This document shows, piece after piece, positions 46,939 through 54,769 of a stretch of DNA of 64,000 bases (positions are counted from its first letter, which is position 1; each line of letters begins with the position of its first letter). The notes under the pieces are model-generated. The model was not told the origin of the DNA. It did not search any database and saw nothing but the letters and a program-made list of their open reading frames with translations. A program made the position numbers and the translations under genes. This DNA comes from Candidatus Lernaella stagnicola. Its GTDB lineage: Bacteria > Lernaellota > Lernaellaia > Lernaellales > Lernaellaceae. The stretch is taken from NCBI GenBank assembly GCA_030765525.1, contig JAVCCK010000034.1, positions 124,001 to 188,000 on the forward strand. Direction: 5' to 3'.

Positions 46939-47802
46939 ATGAATTTGCACGAGATGTTAAGTGAGCGAATGAATTCGCTCACTTCGGTTTGTGAGACGGA
47001 TTGGAAACTCTTTGCGACAATCCGTCCACAAATTAGTAAAATCCGTCATCTTTTGGAAAGAAAAGATTTCGAAACGCGTGAGCAATTGTTAAGCCTGCTC
47101 GGCCTTTTAGAAGAATACTACGATCGCAAAAAAAAATACGGAATTGCGATACCAGAGCCTCCGACCGTTGACGTTCTCGATGTTCTCAAGACGATTGTAC
47201 CACTACGAGATAGAATCGCCCAAATGGACTACGACAGTTTTCGAGCGCAGTTCCAAGTCGTGCCGAGCTCAACTCCAGAACGAAAAGGCCAAGTGGCGCC
47301 GCGTGCAATCCCAGAAAAAAAAGTCCAACCTAGCCCGAAACGAAGTTCATCTAAAGTTTTCGTCGTTCATGGACATGACGAAGGATTACGTAAAGACGTT
47401 GAATTATTACTACACGAGTTCGGTTTGGACCCGGTGGTACTTCACAAGAGAGCTAGCGGCGGGAACACTGTAATCGAGAAAATTGAGACGCACGGCGACG
47501 TAGACTATGCGATCATTTTACTCACGCCCGACGATGAAGTCTTCAATTCGGACCAAGGGGTTCCTCCCGGACACGAAACCAAAAAAACATACCGGGCTCG
47601 GCAGAACGTGGTCTTTGAATGGGGGTATTTTATAGCCCGTCTCAAACGTGAAAATGTGTGCAGTGTCTTGAAAGGGCCAGTGGAAATACCTTCCGATCTT
47701 CTCGGTTTGGTTCACATCAAGATCAAGAATAACATAAGCGAAAAAGCGATTGATCTTGAGAGAGAATTACGCAAAGCCGGTTTCACGATTCGCAGTTCGT
47801 AA
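46939..47802 (+). CDS. TIR-like (PF10137-type) predicted NAD/nucleotide-binding protein
   Basis: 287 residues from the ATG with GAGGG 5 nt upstream. Residues 1-105 are a helical region of unknown function, 106-138 a Pro/Lys/Ser linker, and 139-287 a TIR-like domain: the first strand KVFVVHGHDEG (H144, D147), KRASGGNTVIEKIE, AIILLTPDDE, RQNVVFEWGYF (candidate catalytic E227) and IPSDLLGL. This domain is known in CBASS/Pycsar effectors that destroy NAD. No nucleotide cyclase or other partner is nearby. The gene is visibly more AT-rich than its surroundings, with rare-looking codons and long A runs, suggesting recent transfer. I infer an anti-phage or abortive-infection effector. Confidence 0.82.
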   Translation: MNLHEMLSERMNSLTSVCETDWKLFATIRPQISKIRHLLERKDFETREQLLSLLGLLEEYYDRKKKYGIAIPEPPTVDVLDVLKTIVPLRDRIAQMDYDSFRAQFQVVPSSTPERKGQVAPRAIPEKKVQPSPKRSSSKVFVVHGHDEGLRKDVELLLHEFGLDPVVLHKRASGGNTVIEKIETHGDVDYAIILLTPDDEVFNSDQGVPPGHETKKTYRARQNVVFEWGYFIARLKRENVCSVLKGPVEIPSDLLGLVHIKIKNNISEKAIDLERELRKAGFTIRSS

Positions 47803-47822
47803 TCTCCTCCGGTCGGTACGAT

Positions 47823-48953
47823 TCAACTTTCAATCAGTTCCACATTGGCGCGGGGGACGATGGCTTTCTCGCCGTCGAAGTCAACTTCGAGAACCCGCGC
47901 TTTCGAACCCGATTCCAACACGTGCGGTCCCGAGGGCAGGGCCGAGACCGTGCCGATCCGCCCGAAGTAGGGGGCGCGAATGATGCGAATCAGGCTGCCG
48001 GCCACCAGACCGCCGATTTCCTTTTGAGCGGCCGCCGCTTCTTCCTCCGCCGTGGGCACGCGGTCCATGGGCAGGATGAGTTCGGGGCGAATGACGCCGG
48101 CGCGAATCTGCGTGGCACCGTTGATGCAAGCCAGGCGGCCCACTTTGGAGGCCAGCAGTTCGTAGGTTTTGCCGGCCATGTCGATATCGCCGAAACCCTC
48201 GGTGACGATCAGCGTGACGCCGAGCTTCTCGGAGCCGGTGATCGCCACGCCCAAGTCGTAGCCGAGGAAGTCGCGCAGGTCTTGGTCGTCGAAGCCGCCC
48301 GCCACCACGCCGCGCACGCCGATATCGATGGCGCGCTTGAGCGCTTCGGCCGTGACGCGGTTGCCGCCGATGATGACCTTGCCGGCCATTTCCTCGGTGA
48401 TCAGTTTTGGCGTGAGTTGCTGGGAGGGCGACTGGCAGGCCAGGGCGAGTTCGCCGTGGGTTTCGCCGCCGATGCCGAAGATGCCCTGCACGAAGGTCGC
48501 CCAGGTTTCCACGACGCAGCCTTCTTGCTCGACGACCTCGACGACTTTGCCCGAGGTGTAGGCGAGCACTTCGACCGGGATCGACGGGCCGCGCAGCAGA
48601 ACTTGGCCGGTGACCGTGTTGATCTTTTCGATCGTGCCGGACATCTTGGAGCGCGCGTGGCTTTTGAACAGGCCGAAGAAACTCTTGCTGGTGGCGATCA
48701 GTTCGCCTTCCTCGACGGAGTCCCCTTCCTTTTTGATCATTTTTTCCGGCAACTCGTCGGCTTCGACGTTGAGCATGTTGGCCACGTTGATCAGTTCGGC
48801 ATCGCCGGGCAGTTCGGTGCGGGCCACCACGTCGTCTGGGGCGACAATCTGCCCTTGCTCGACCAGCACTTCGCCCTTGAGGGGCAGGATGCGGCGTTTG
48901 CGAACCAAGTATTTCTCGGAAACCTTCAGACCGGGGGTGTAAGTGTGTGCCAT
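47823..48953 (-). CDS. MutL-cluster protein with C-terminal KOW-like motif
   Basis: 376 residues with GGAGAAACCC before the ATG, 9 bp after the MutL gene. The first about 150 residues are a barrel-sandwich-like region (GQIVAPDDVVART, GDSVEEGELIATSKSF, GTIEKINTVTGQV), the middle (about 150-290) a Rossmann-like part (GVRGVVAGGFDDQDL), and residues about 310-376 a KOW-like segment (PYFGRIGTVSALP, ANVELIES). I do not recognise an enzyme activity. Its fixed place after the MutL-type ATPase suggests a shared complex. Confidence 0.75.
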   Translation of the reverse strand: MAHTYTPGLKVSEKYLVRKRRILPLKGEVLVEQGQIVAPDDVVARTELPGDAELINVANMLNVEADELPEKMIKKEGDSVEEGELIATSKSFFGLFKSHARSKMSGTIEKINTVTGQVLLRGPSIPVEVLAYTSGKVVEVVEQEGCVVETWATFVQGIFGIGGETHGELALACQSPSQQLTPKLITEEMAGKVIIGGNRVTAEALKRAIDIGVRGVVAGGFDDQDLRDFLGYDLGVAITGSEKLGVTLIVTEGFGDIDMAGKTYELLASKVGRLACINGATQIRAGVIRPELILPMDRVPTAEEEAAAAQKEIGGLVAGSLIRIIRAPYFGRIGTVSALPSGPHVLESGSKARVLEVDFDGEKAIVPRANVELIES

Positions 48954-48962
48954 GGGTTTCTC

Positions 48963-50783
48963 CTAGTCATCCAGGTTGGCGCCAGGGTAAACCTGCCACT
49001 CGTTCAACCAGGTTTTCAGGGCGTTGACGCGTTTGCCGGTGTCTTCGCTGATGGTCAGCTCGCGTCCGCGGGCATCGAGTATGAGGCCGACTTCGCCGCC
49101 CCAGACCGTGCCCTCGATGGCCGCGCCGCTACCGCGTCCCAGGTCGAAGCCGCGCGCGGGGTCGGCGCTCAGCTTGGCCGTTTCGCCGTCGGGAAATTCA
49201 ATCAGTTTTACTTCACCGAATTTCATCGTGCCGGTGAGAGTTTCGCCGCCCGGCATTTCGATCTCGTAGCTGAAACAATCCTTGCCCTCTTTGCCTTGGC
49301 CGCGCGGGGCGACCACCGTGCCCAAATAGACGAGGCAATCCTTCTTGAAAACTTCGGTGGCGGCCGTGGGGTGAACCTCGGCCAGCACGCCCAGGTGCGG
49401 CATCATGAAGATGGAGTCCTTGGCCAGACGCGTAATGCCCTCGGGCGCGAAGGCGTCGATAAGCATCATCGCGGTTTGATGCATGCGGGGCGCGTGGGAG
49501 AGCACGCCGCCGGAGGCGACCAGCAGGTCGAGTTTCATCATATCGACGATGGTCTCGCCGCTGCCGGATTGGCTGAAGGTGTCGCCGATGGTGCGCTGCT
49601 GTTGCACGCCTTTGAGCGTGGTGGCGAAGCTTTTGTGGTGATTGAACGCCAGGCGCAAAGCTTCTTTGGCGACTGCTTGCTCGAAGATCAGCTCCTCCAT
49701 GGTCTGCGGGATGGTCGTGGGGCGGATCATCTTGTTCTTGACGCGGTTACGTAGGTCGCGCTCGTCCATGTGGAAGGGCACCCACCGCATGACCATCGGC
49801 AGCGTGGCCTCGGCCAGCACGTTGCTGATCGAATAGCTCATGCCCAGGTTGGCCGAAACCGTGCGGTTGAACACGCCGTCGAAAACCGAAAACACGTCGG
49901 TCGTGGCCCCGCCGATGTCGACGCCCACGGCGTTGATGCCTTCCTCCTCGGCCACGCGCTTGAGAATGTTGCCCACTGCGGCGGGCGTGGGCATGATCGG
50001 CGCGTCGGTCCAAGCCATCAGCTTTTTGTAACCGGGCGCTTGCGCCATGACGTGTTCCATGAACAGGTCGTGGATTTTTTCGCGCGCCGGTCCGAGGTTT
50101 TCGCGCTCCAAAACCGGGCGGATATTTTCGACCAGGAAGAGATCGGTGATCTCGTCGAGCTCGGCTTTTACCTCTTCGGTGGCCTGTTTGTTACCGGCGT
50201 AAATGACCGGCAGCTTGTAGCTTGATCCCAAGCGCGGCCGCGGGTCGGCGGCGCTGATCAACTGGGCGAGTTCCACGACGTGGGTTTTGGTGCCGCCGTC
50301 AATGCCGCCGGAAAGCAGAATCATGTCCGGGCGCAGTTGGCGGATGCGCTCGATTTGCTCGTGGGGCAGGCGCTTATCGTTGGACGCGATCACGTCCATG
50401 ACGATGGACCCGGCACCCAAAGCGGCGCGTTCGGCCGATTCGCCGGTCATCTTGCGCACCACGCCGGCGACCATCATTTGCAAACCGCCGCCCGCGCTGG
50501 AGGTTGAGATGTAAATGTCGCAACCTTCGGTTTCCGTGGCGGGGGTGATGATCGTGCCGTCCTCGGCCACGAGCTTGCGGTTGGCTAACTCGCCGACTTC
50601 CTGGGCCGCGTTGAGTACGCCCATCGTGACGTCCTCGAAGGGGGCTTCCACGGTGGTGGGCGCTTCGCCGCGCTGGGTTTGGCGGTACTCGCCGTTGACC
50701 TTCTGAATGAGGATCGCCTTGGTCGTGGTGCTGCCGCAATCGGTCGCCAGGATCACGTTGATCTTGTCGAGGTCGATGCTCAT
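48963..50783 (-). CDS. MutL/GlmL-family ASKHA ATPase
   Basis: 606 residues. An actin/Hsp70-type ATPase fold with phosphate loops DCGSTTTKAIL (N-terminal) and GVDIGGATTDVFSVF (central) and a conserved LLSGGIDGG segment, matching the MutL/GlmL family named after the protein encoded between the two glutamate mutase subunits in clostridia. There it is thought to help the B12 enzyme. Here there is no mutase gene; instead the gene is coupled by ATGA to a small protein upstream and followed by the KOW-like protein. Confidence 0.88.
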   Translation of the reverse strand: MSIDLDKINVILATDCGSTTTKAILIQKVNGEYRQTQRGEAPTTVEAPFEDVTMGVLNAAQEVGELANRKLVAEDGTIITPATETEGCDIYISTSSAGGGLQMMVAGVVRKMTGESAERAALGAGSIVMDVIASNDKRLPHEQIERIRQLRPDMILLSGGIDGGTKTHVVELAQLISAADPRPRLGSSYKLPVIYAGNKQATEEVKAELDEITDLFLVENIRPVLERENLGPAREKIHDLFMEHVMAQAPGYKKLMAWTDAPIMPTPAAVGNILKRVAEEEGINAVGVDIGGATTDVFSVFDGVFNRTVSANLGMSYSISNVLAEATLPMVMRWVPFHMDERDLRNRVKNKMIRPTTIPQTMEELIFEQAVAKEALRLAFNHHKSFATTLKGVQQQRTIGDTFSQSGSGETIVDMMKLDLLVASGGVLSHAPRMHQTAMMLIDAFAPEGITRLAKDSIFMMPHLGVLAEVHPTAATEVFKKDCLVYLGTVVAPRGQGKEGKDCFSYEIEMPGGETLTGTMKFGEVKLIEFPDGETAKLSADPARGFDLGRGSGAAIEGTVWGGEVGLILDARGRELTISEDTGKRVNALKTWLNEWQVYPGANLDD

Positions 50784-51187
50784 CGGTTCTTATCTCCCGT
50801 CTTGTCTTGTTGGCGCGCCTTTTTGCGAGCGCGTTTGGCTTCTTTCTGTTCTTTTTTCAGCGCAGCGATTTTCTCGCTACGCTCGGCTTCGTGCTTTTCG
50901 ATGGCGCGAATCAGGGCCTCTACACTACCGCGCCGTTCGAGCATTTTCCAGAACACCGTGTACGATTCCCAGTCAAATAGACTGCGGACGATCGGCTCGA
51001 AAAACGCCATGCTCTGGGAGCCGATGAAATTGAGCGGGCGGAACGTTTCCAGAAACAAAATGCCGGGCACCGCCATGCCGTGGCGGCAGATCCGTTCGGC
51101 GACCTTGTCGAGCAACTCCTGCTCGTGCTCGGTCGTGGTGAAGGCGTCGGCCTTGTCGACTTTGAATGCGTTTTTCAGCCAGCTCAT
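50780..51187 (-). CDS. Small MutL-coupled protein of unknown function
   Basis: 135 residues from the ATG at 51187. The stop overlaps the MutL ATG as ATGA. The N-terminal 90 residues are helical with hydrophobic patches (GILFLETFRPLNFIGSQ, WESYTVFWKMLERRGSVE), and the C-terminal 40 are a highly charged Lys/Glu helix, likely a coiled coil. I do not recognise a family. A longer start is rejected because it would translate the GGGTACA repeat. Tight coupling implies it works with the ATPase. Confidence 0.7.
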   Translation of the reverse strand: MSWLKNAFKVDKADAFTTTEHEQELLDKVAERICRHGMAVPGILFLETFRPLNFIGSQSMAFFEPIVRSLFDWESYTVFWKMLERRGSVEALIRAIEKHEAERSEKIAALKKEQKEAKRARKKARQQDKTGDKNR

Positions 51188-51194
51188 GAGCGGA

Positions 51195-51222
51195 GGGTAC
51201 CGGGTACAGGGTACAGGGTACA
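51195..51222. repeat. Four tandem 7-bp repeats (GGGTACA type)
   Basis: GGGTACC followed by three copies of GGGTACA lie directly upstream of the small MutL-coupled gene. An inverted partner CCCTGTACCC is found 50 bp away (51274-51283) inside the neighbouring gene. Copy-number changes of 7 bp would alter spacing ahead of the start codon. Confidence 0.7.
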
Positions 51223-51239
51223 GTGCATGTTTGGCCTCG

Positions 51240-51752
51240 TCATGAACGTTCCTCCAGGCTTTTTGCCGTGGTGCCCTGTACCCGCTTTTCCGCAAACGCC
51301 ATCACCTCGTCGCGATTGCCTGAAAACCGAAGGTAGATACCGCGAAAGGTTTCCAGGCGCGAAGGGAAGGGGAAGGGCGATAGCAGCACGCCGCGGCGAT
51401 CTGGCGAGGCGCGGCGGATTTCATCCCACGGCTTGCGACGGGTCACGAAGAGAAAGCGACGCGTGACGCCTTCGTCGTCCATCGTGTAATGGGTCGGCAG
51501 AAACCACTCCCGCACGGTGATGAGAATCACGACGGTGCCGAGGATCATCCAGTAAGCGCTTTGCGTCGAAATCCATACTGCGACTGCGGTCAGCACGAGG
51601 AAAAGCACGATGATCCACGTGCGCCGCGGCTCTTCTCGAATGGGGTGACTGACCCAGCGTAGTGTTTCCTTTGATTCGACGGCGGTGCTCCCTTCTTTTT
51701 GAACGGGGAAAGCTAAACCGCTTGGCGTCGCGGTGTCAACACAACTGATCAC
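51240..51752 (-). CDS. Small membrane protein, PH-like/YcxB-like
   Basis: 170 residues from the GTG at 51752, but the start is uncertain because no good ribosome site is visible and a TTGACA lies within the 5' part. Two adjacent membrane helices (about 45-85) are followed by a soluble C-terminal part with HYTMDDEGVTRRF and FRGIYLRFSGNRDEVMAFA, the layout of PH-like bYpbB/YcxB-type membrane proteins. Function unknown. It may be the first gene of the MutL-type cluster or independent. Confidence 0.6.
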   Translation of the reverse strand: MISCVDTATPSGLAFPVQKEGSTAVESKETLRWVSHPIREEPRRTWIIVLFLVLTAVAVWISTQSAYWMILGTVVILITVREWFLPTHYTMDDEGVTRRFLFVTRRKPWDEIRRASPDRRGVLLSPFPFPSRLETFRGIYLRFSGNRDEVMAFAEKRVQGTTAKSLEERS

Positions 51753-51866
51753 CCATCGATATCGTGTTTCGTTGACACATTGGGGACGGGCCGCGAAGAA
51801 GACTCCGGGGATGTCGCCGTCGAGTCAGTGGGCGAGAACGGTCTGACTTTTTTCGGGCGCGAGTGA

Positions 51867-52010
51867 CTCCGCGACGATGACGATGATGACGTCGCCGCCG
51901 ATAACGACGCCGATCAGGACGCCGACGGTGACGCGGGCGACGCCGATAGCGGCGCCAATGATGACGCCACCGACACAAATAATGACCGCGACATACGAAT
52001 TGACACATAA
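51867..52010 (+). pseudogene. Asp-rich open-frame relic
   Basis: 47 codons with 20 Asp, beginning LRDDDDDDV and ending DIRIDT before TAA, in frame with an upstream TGA at 51864-51866. The composition matches the Asp-rich linkers of lipoproteins in this genome (compare the 24436-25104 lipoprotein). With no start and a nonsense codon it is best read as a fragment. The strongly Arg/His-rich frame on the opposite strand is just the antisense of these Asp codons. Confidence 0.4.
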
Positions 52011-52303
52011 ATCATCGGGCGCACGGCGCGGTTAGGCCTGTCCGTCAAGCTTACGAACAGCGCGAAAAAAGTTCCGTCTGAAGAATTCCGTCGATCATAG
52101 ACGCAAGCCTCGCGAGGACACCGTATCTTTGTGGATTGCGTTTGGCGAGAACGCATAAAGTCCCTCTGTTCCGTTGTTACCCGGCGAAGAGGTTATCGAT
52201 GTGCCGCGCGGCGACGGCTTCGGGCGGGCAAGTTCCGTAACTACTTGAATGAAGTCCATATTATGGGATCGTCCGCGGGCCGGAAAAAGGCTGAAAAGGG
52301 GGT

Positions 52304-52332
52304 TTTCAACGGTGAGGGGTTGCCGCTATAAT
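52304..52332 (+). promoter_or_regulatory. Candidate fbp promoter
   Basis: A perfect TATAAT (52327-52332) is preceded at 17 nt by a weak TTTCAA (52304-52309). The predicted leader to the start codon at 52434 is about 95 nt and contains an imperfect palindrome CACTTATTAAGTG (52387-52399). Confidence 0.5.
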
Positions 52333-52433
52333 CACCGGGTTACGCGGCGCATTGGCTGGGGCATCGTTCTGCCGGTATGTAAAAAACACTTATTAAGTGA
52401 CCATCAGGTCGTTTGCGGCCAGGGGGTGATGTT

Positions 52434-53444
52434 TTGTACGAGGCGGTGACAATTCAGCGCCATATTTCCACCACTCAACGCAAACACCCTGAAGCAACCG
52501 GCGAATTGTCGGGTTTGCTGAATTCGCTGGCGTTTGGCGGCAAGTTGATCCAGCGCGAAGTGCGCAAGGCCGGATTGGTGGACATCTTGGGGCTGACCGG
52601 TCGCGTCAATGTTCAGGGCGAGCCTGTTCAAAAGCTCGACATCTATTCGCATCATCTTCTCGTGAAAGTGTTATCGGAATCGGGCTACACCTGCGTCATG
52701 GCTTCGGAGGAAGAGCAGGATGTGATCCATTTGCCCAAGGGCGAGAAGCGGGGCAATTACGCCGTGGCTTTCGATCCGCTGGACGGTTCCTCGAACATCG
52801 ACGCCAACATTTCGATCGGGACGATTTTCTCGATTTTCCGCCGCCGCACGGCCAACGGCCCGGGTTCGACCGAAGATTTGGTGCGGCCGGGACGGGAGCA
52901 GGTGGCGGCAGGATACATTCTGTATGGTTCCTCGACGATGATGGTGTTCACCACCGGCGACGGCGTGCATGGCTTTACGTACGATCCATCGGTCGGCGCG
53001 TTTTTACTTTCGCACCCGAACATCAAGATACCGGTCAAGGGCAACATCTATAGTGTCAACGAAGGCAACGCCGCTCAATGGTGTACGGCGGTCCAGGAGT
53101 TTGTCAAACATCTAAAAGAGTCTGATGCGGAAACCGACCGCCCGTACAGCCTGCGTTATGTCGGCTCGCTGGTGGCGGATTTTCATCGGACTTTATTGTA
53201 CGGCGGGATTTTCATGTACCCGAGTGATGACAAGAACAAGCACGGCAAGTTGCGGGTCGTGTACGAGTGCGCGCCGCTGGCGATGCTGGCCGAGCAGGCC
53301 GGCGGGCGAGCACTGTGCGAGGACGGCGAAGAGATACGCGATTTGGTGCCGAAAACCCTTCATGACCGTACACCGTTGTTCATTGGTTCCGAGCAAGACG
53401 TCGAGCAATTCGCGGCTTTTTTACGCAACAATGCCGCGGATTAG
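52434..53444 (+). CDS. fbp: Fructose-1,6-bisphosphatase class I
   Basis: 336 residues. It hydrolyses fructose-1,6-bisphosphate in gluconeogenesis. Characteristic FBPase-I motifs are present: ATGELSGLLNSL, ASEEEQ, the metal site FDPLDGSSNID, YGSSTMMVFTTG, RYVGSLVADFHRTL and the C-terminal LAMLAEQAGGRA. I chose the TTG at 52434 because a strong AGGGGGTGAT site lies 5 nt upstream; a GTG at 52446 is the alternative. Either gives normal family length. It is a single gene with its own promoter. Confidence 0.93.
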   Translation: MYEAVTIQRHISTTQRKHPEATGELSGLLNSLAFGGKLIQREVRKAGLVDILGLTGRVNVQGEPVQKLDIYSHHLLVKVLSESGYTCVMASEEEQDVIHLPKGEKRGNYAVAFDPLDGSSNIDANISIGTIFSIFRRRTANGPGSTEDLVRPGREQVAAGYILYGSSTMMVFTTGDGVHGFTYDPSVGAFLLSHPNIKIPVKGNIYSVNEGNAAQWCTAVQEFVKHLKESDAETDRPYSLRYVGSLVADFHRTLLYGGIFMYPSDDKNKHGKLRVVYECAPLAMLAEQAGGRALCEDGEEIRDLVPKTLHDRTPLFIGSEQDVEQFAAFLRNNAAD

Positions 53445-53504
53445 CTTCACGCACGAAAGGTATCCGATTTGCCTGTAGAAACCGAGCGGATTCTTGAACA
53501 AAGC

Positions 53505-53533
53505 TTGACACGACAAGTCAAAGCAAGTAATAG
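53505..53533 (+). promoter_or_regulatory. Candidate promoter of the surface operon
   Basis: A perfect TTGACA (53505-53510), an ideal 17-nt spacer and TAATAG (3 of 6 matches, 53528-53533) lie 45 nt before the first ATG (53579). It is well placed to drive the three exported genes that end at the 60750 terminator. Confidence 0.55.
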
Positions 53534-53578
53534 TCACCGGACAATCGCCCGTAAGGCCATCGCGAAAGGAAAGGGATA

Positions 53579-54757
53579 ATGAAGCGAAGGTTCCTTATCT
53601 TTGGCTGCTTCGTCATAGTTGCCGCGATGTTGGTTCCAGGGTTAGCCCTGGGCCAAGATGGCGACGACGAGGGAGACGAAGAGGACGATAATCCGTGGGG
53701 TGAGGCCGCTGTTGATCATACGCTCAACGCTGGCTGGGAGTACCCGACGGATTATATCCATCGGCCACTGGTTTACAACAAGCGTGTCGTCGAACTAGGT
53801 CTCTCCTTCGAGTATAAATACACGCGCCATTTTTGGGACGACGGGGGGAACCTGGTCGCGGGTAGCTTCAAGACGAAGAAAGAGACATTAAATTTCTACG
53901 TTGGAGGCGGCCTGGCCGACTGGTTGTCGGTATCAATTAACTGGCCTTTCTCGTATCGGAAGACGCGAATCTTCGACGGGAACCAGAACTATCGTCCCGG
54001 CAGGAAAAACACCTATGGTGTTTTGGCCGAAGAAGCGACTGTCGACTTCCTGGATCACTCCGATCCGTGGAAGTTGTGGGAAATGGACATGCCGTCTTTG
54101 GGCGACATCGACGTTTGGATCGCATTTTCGTTGTTCCGCCGGCTCGACCCGACCACGAGTATCATCCTGGAGACCAATACCAAGTTCGCCACGGGTAACG
54201 ACAATCCGCGGCGTGGTACGGAAATCCGGGGTAATATTACGTCGGGACAGACGGATTTCTACTCCGGCTTTGCTGTCAAGCAGTCGGCGTGGCAATTCGC
54301 GTTCGAACTGCACGGTGGTTACAACTACCGCTTGCCGGCCGACACGAAGTACGCTCCCGGCGAACTCGACTTAGCCGACCAGGTTAAAGTGGACGGCGAG
54401 ATCGGGTTTTTGATTCCGGCCGTACCGGTTCTACCGCGGTGGCTGGTCTTGGGCGCCGATTGGACTCTGGCCTGCGAAGGTCATTATCTAATGCGCATCA
54501 CTGAATCGACCGTTGAAGACAATCTCGGCAACGAATTCAAATTGATGGACGATGGTTTCGAAGCGAGCATTACGCCGAAATTGGTTTTGGCGTGGGCTTC
54601 GGACACCGACCTGATTTTGTCGGCCGATATTCCGATGCAGGGTGAAAGTTCCTACCTGCTGTTCTCGAGGTCGTATTATCTTCCACCCTTCGATATTGAG
54701 GGCAATGATGGTGTAGGCGTGACCTATTCCCTTGGCCTCAAAAAACGTTGGCAGTAG
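53579..54757 (+). CDS. Exported beta-barrel-like protein, first gene of the surface operon
   Basis: 392 residues with a signal peptide (ending ALGQ), an AAAGGGA ribosome site and then an acidic stretch rich in Asp/Glu (about 27-37). The rest is a series of amphipathic strands with aromatic belts (GLSFEYKYTRHFW, LNFYVGGGLADWLSV, FAFELHGGYNYRLP) ending GLKKRWQ. It looks like a 12- to 14-strand outer-membrane barrel of no recognised family, loosely similar to MetA-pathway-type channel proteins. It precedes the peptidase-propeller-barrel gene by 12 bp. Confidence 0.75.
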   Translation: MKRRFLIFGCFVIVAAMLVPGLALGQDGDDEGDEEDDNPWGEAAVDHTLNAGWEYPTDYIHRPLVYNKRVVELGLSFEYKYTRHFWDDGGNLVAGSFKTKKETLNFYVGGGLADWLSVSINWPFSYRKTRIFDGNQNYRPGRKNTYGVLAEEATVDFLDHSDPWKLWEMDMPSLGDIDVWIAFSLFRRLDPTTSIILETNTKFATGNDNPRRGTEIRGNITSGQTDFYSGFAVKQSAWQFAFELHGGYNYRLPADTKYAPGELDLADQVKVDGEIGFLIPAVPVLPRWLVLGADWTLACEGHYLMRITESTVEDNLGNEFKLMDDGFEASITPKLVLAWASDTDLILSADIPMQGESSYLLFSRSYYLPPFDIEGNDGVGVTYSLGLKKRWQ

Positions 54758-54769
54758 GGGGGTGGCATA

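Larger units (their letters stand above)
51753..52433. other. Intergenic stretch with an Asp-rich coding relic
   Basis: No intact gene is seen in this 680-bp gap. Plus-strand positions 51867-52010 are an open frame of 47 codons, 20 of them Asp, closed by a TAA and preceded in frame by a TGA. It has no start, so it looks like the decayed end of an Asp-rich lipoprotein gene. The upstream part (from about 51781) also stays open in the same frame up to that TGA. The right part contains the fbp promoter. TTGACACAT occurs twice (51772 and 51993). Confidence 0.5.

Noticed and set aside
47823-48953. KOW-like protein as a NusG or ribosomal protein
   Set aside because: It is much larger than those proteins, has a barrel-sandwich N-terminus and no NGN domain, and sits in the MutL cluster.
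46000-49000. Complete CBASS, Pycsar or Thoeris operon around the TIR-like gene
   Set aside because: Neighbours are mtnP and the MutL cluster; no nucleotide cyclase, second effector or sensor gene is present.
51736-52008. Arg/His-rich minus-strand frame of 90 codons
   Set aside because: It is the complement of the GAC/GAT Asp-rich relic; composition alone explains it.
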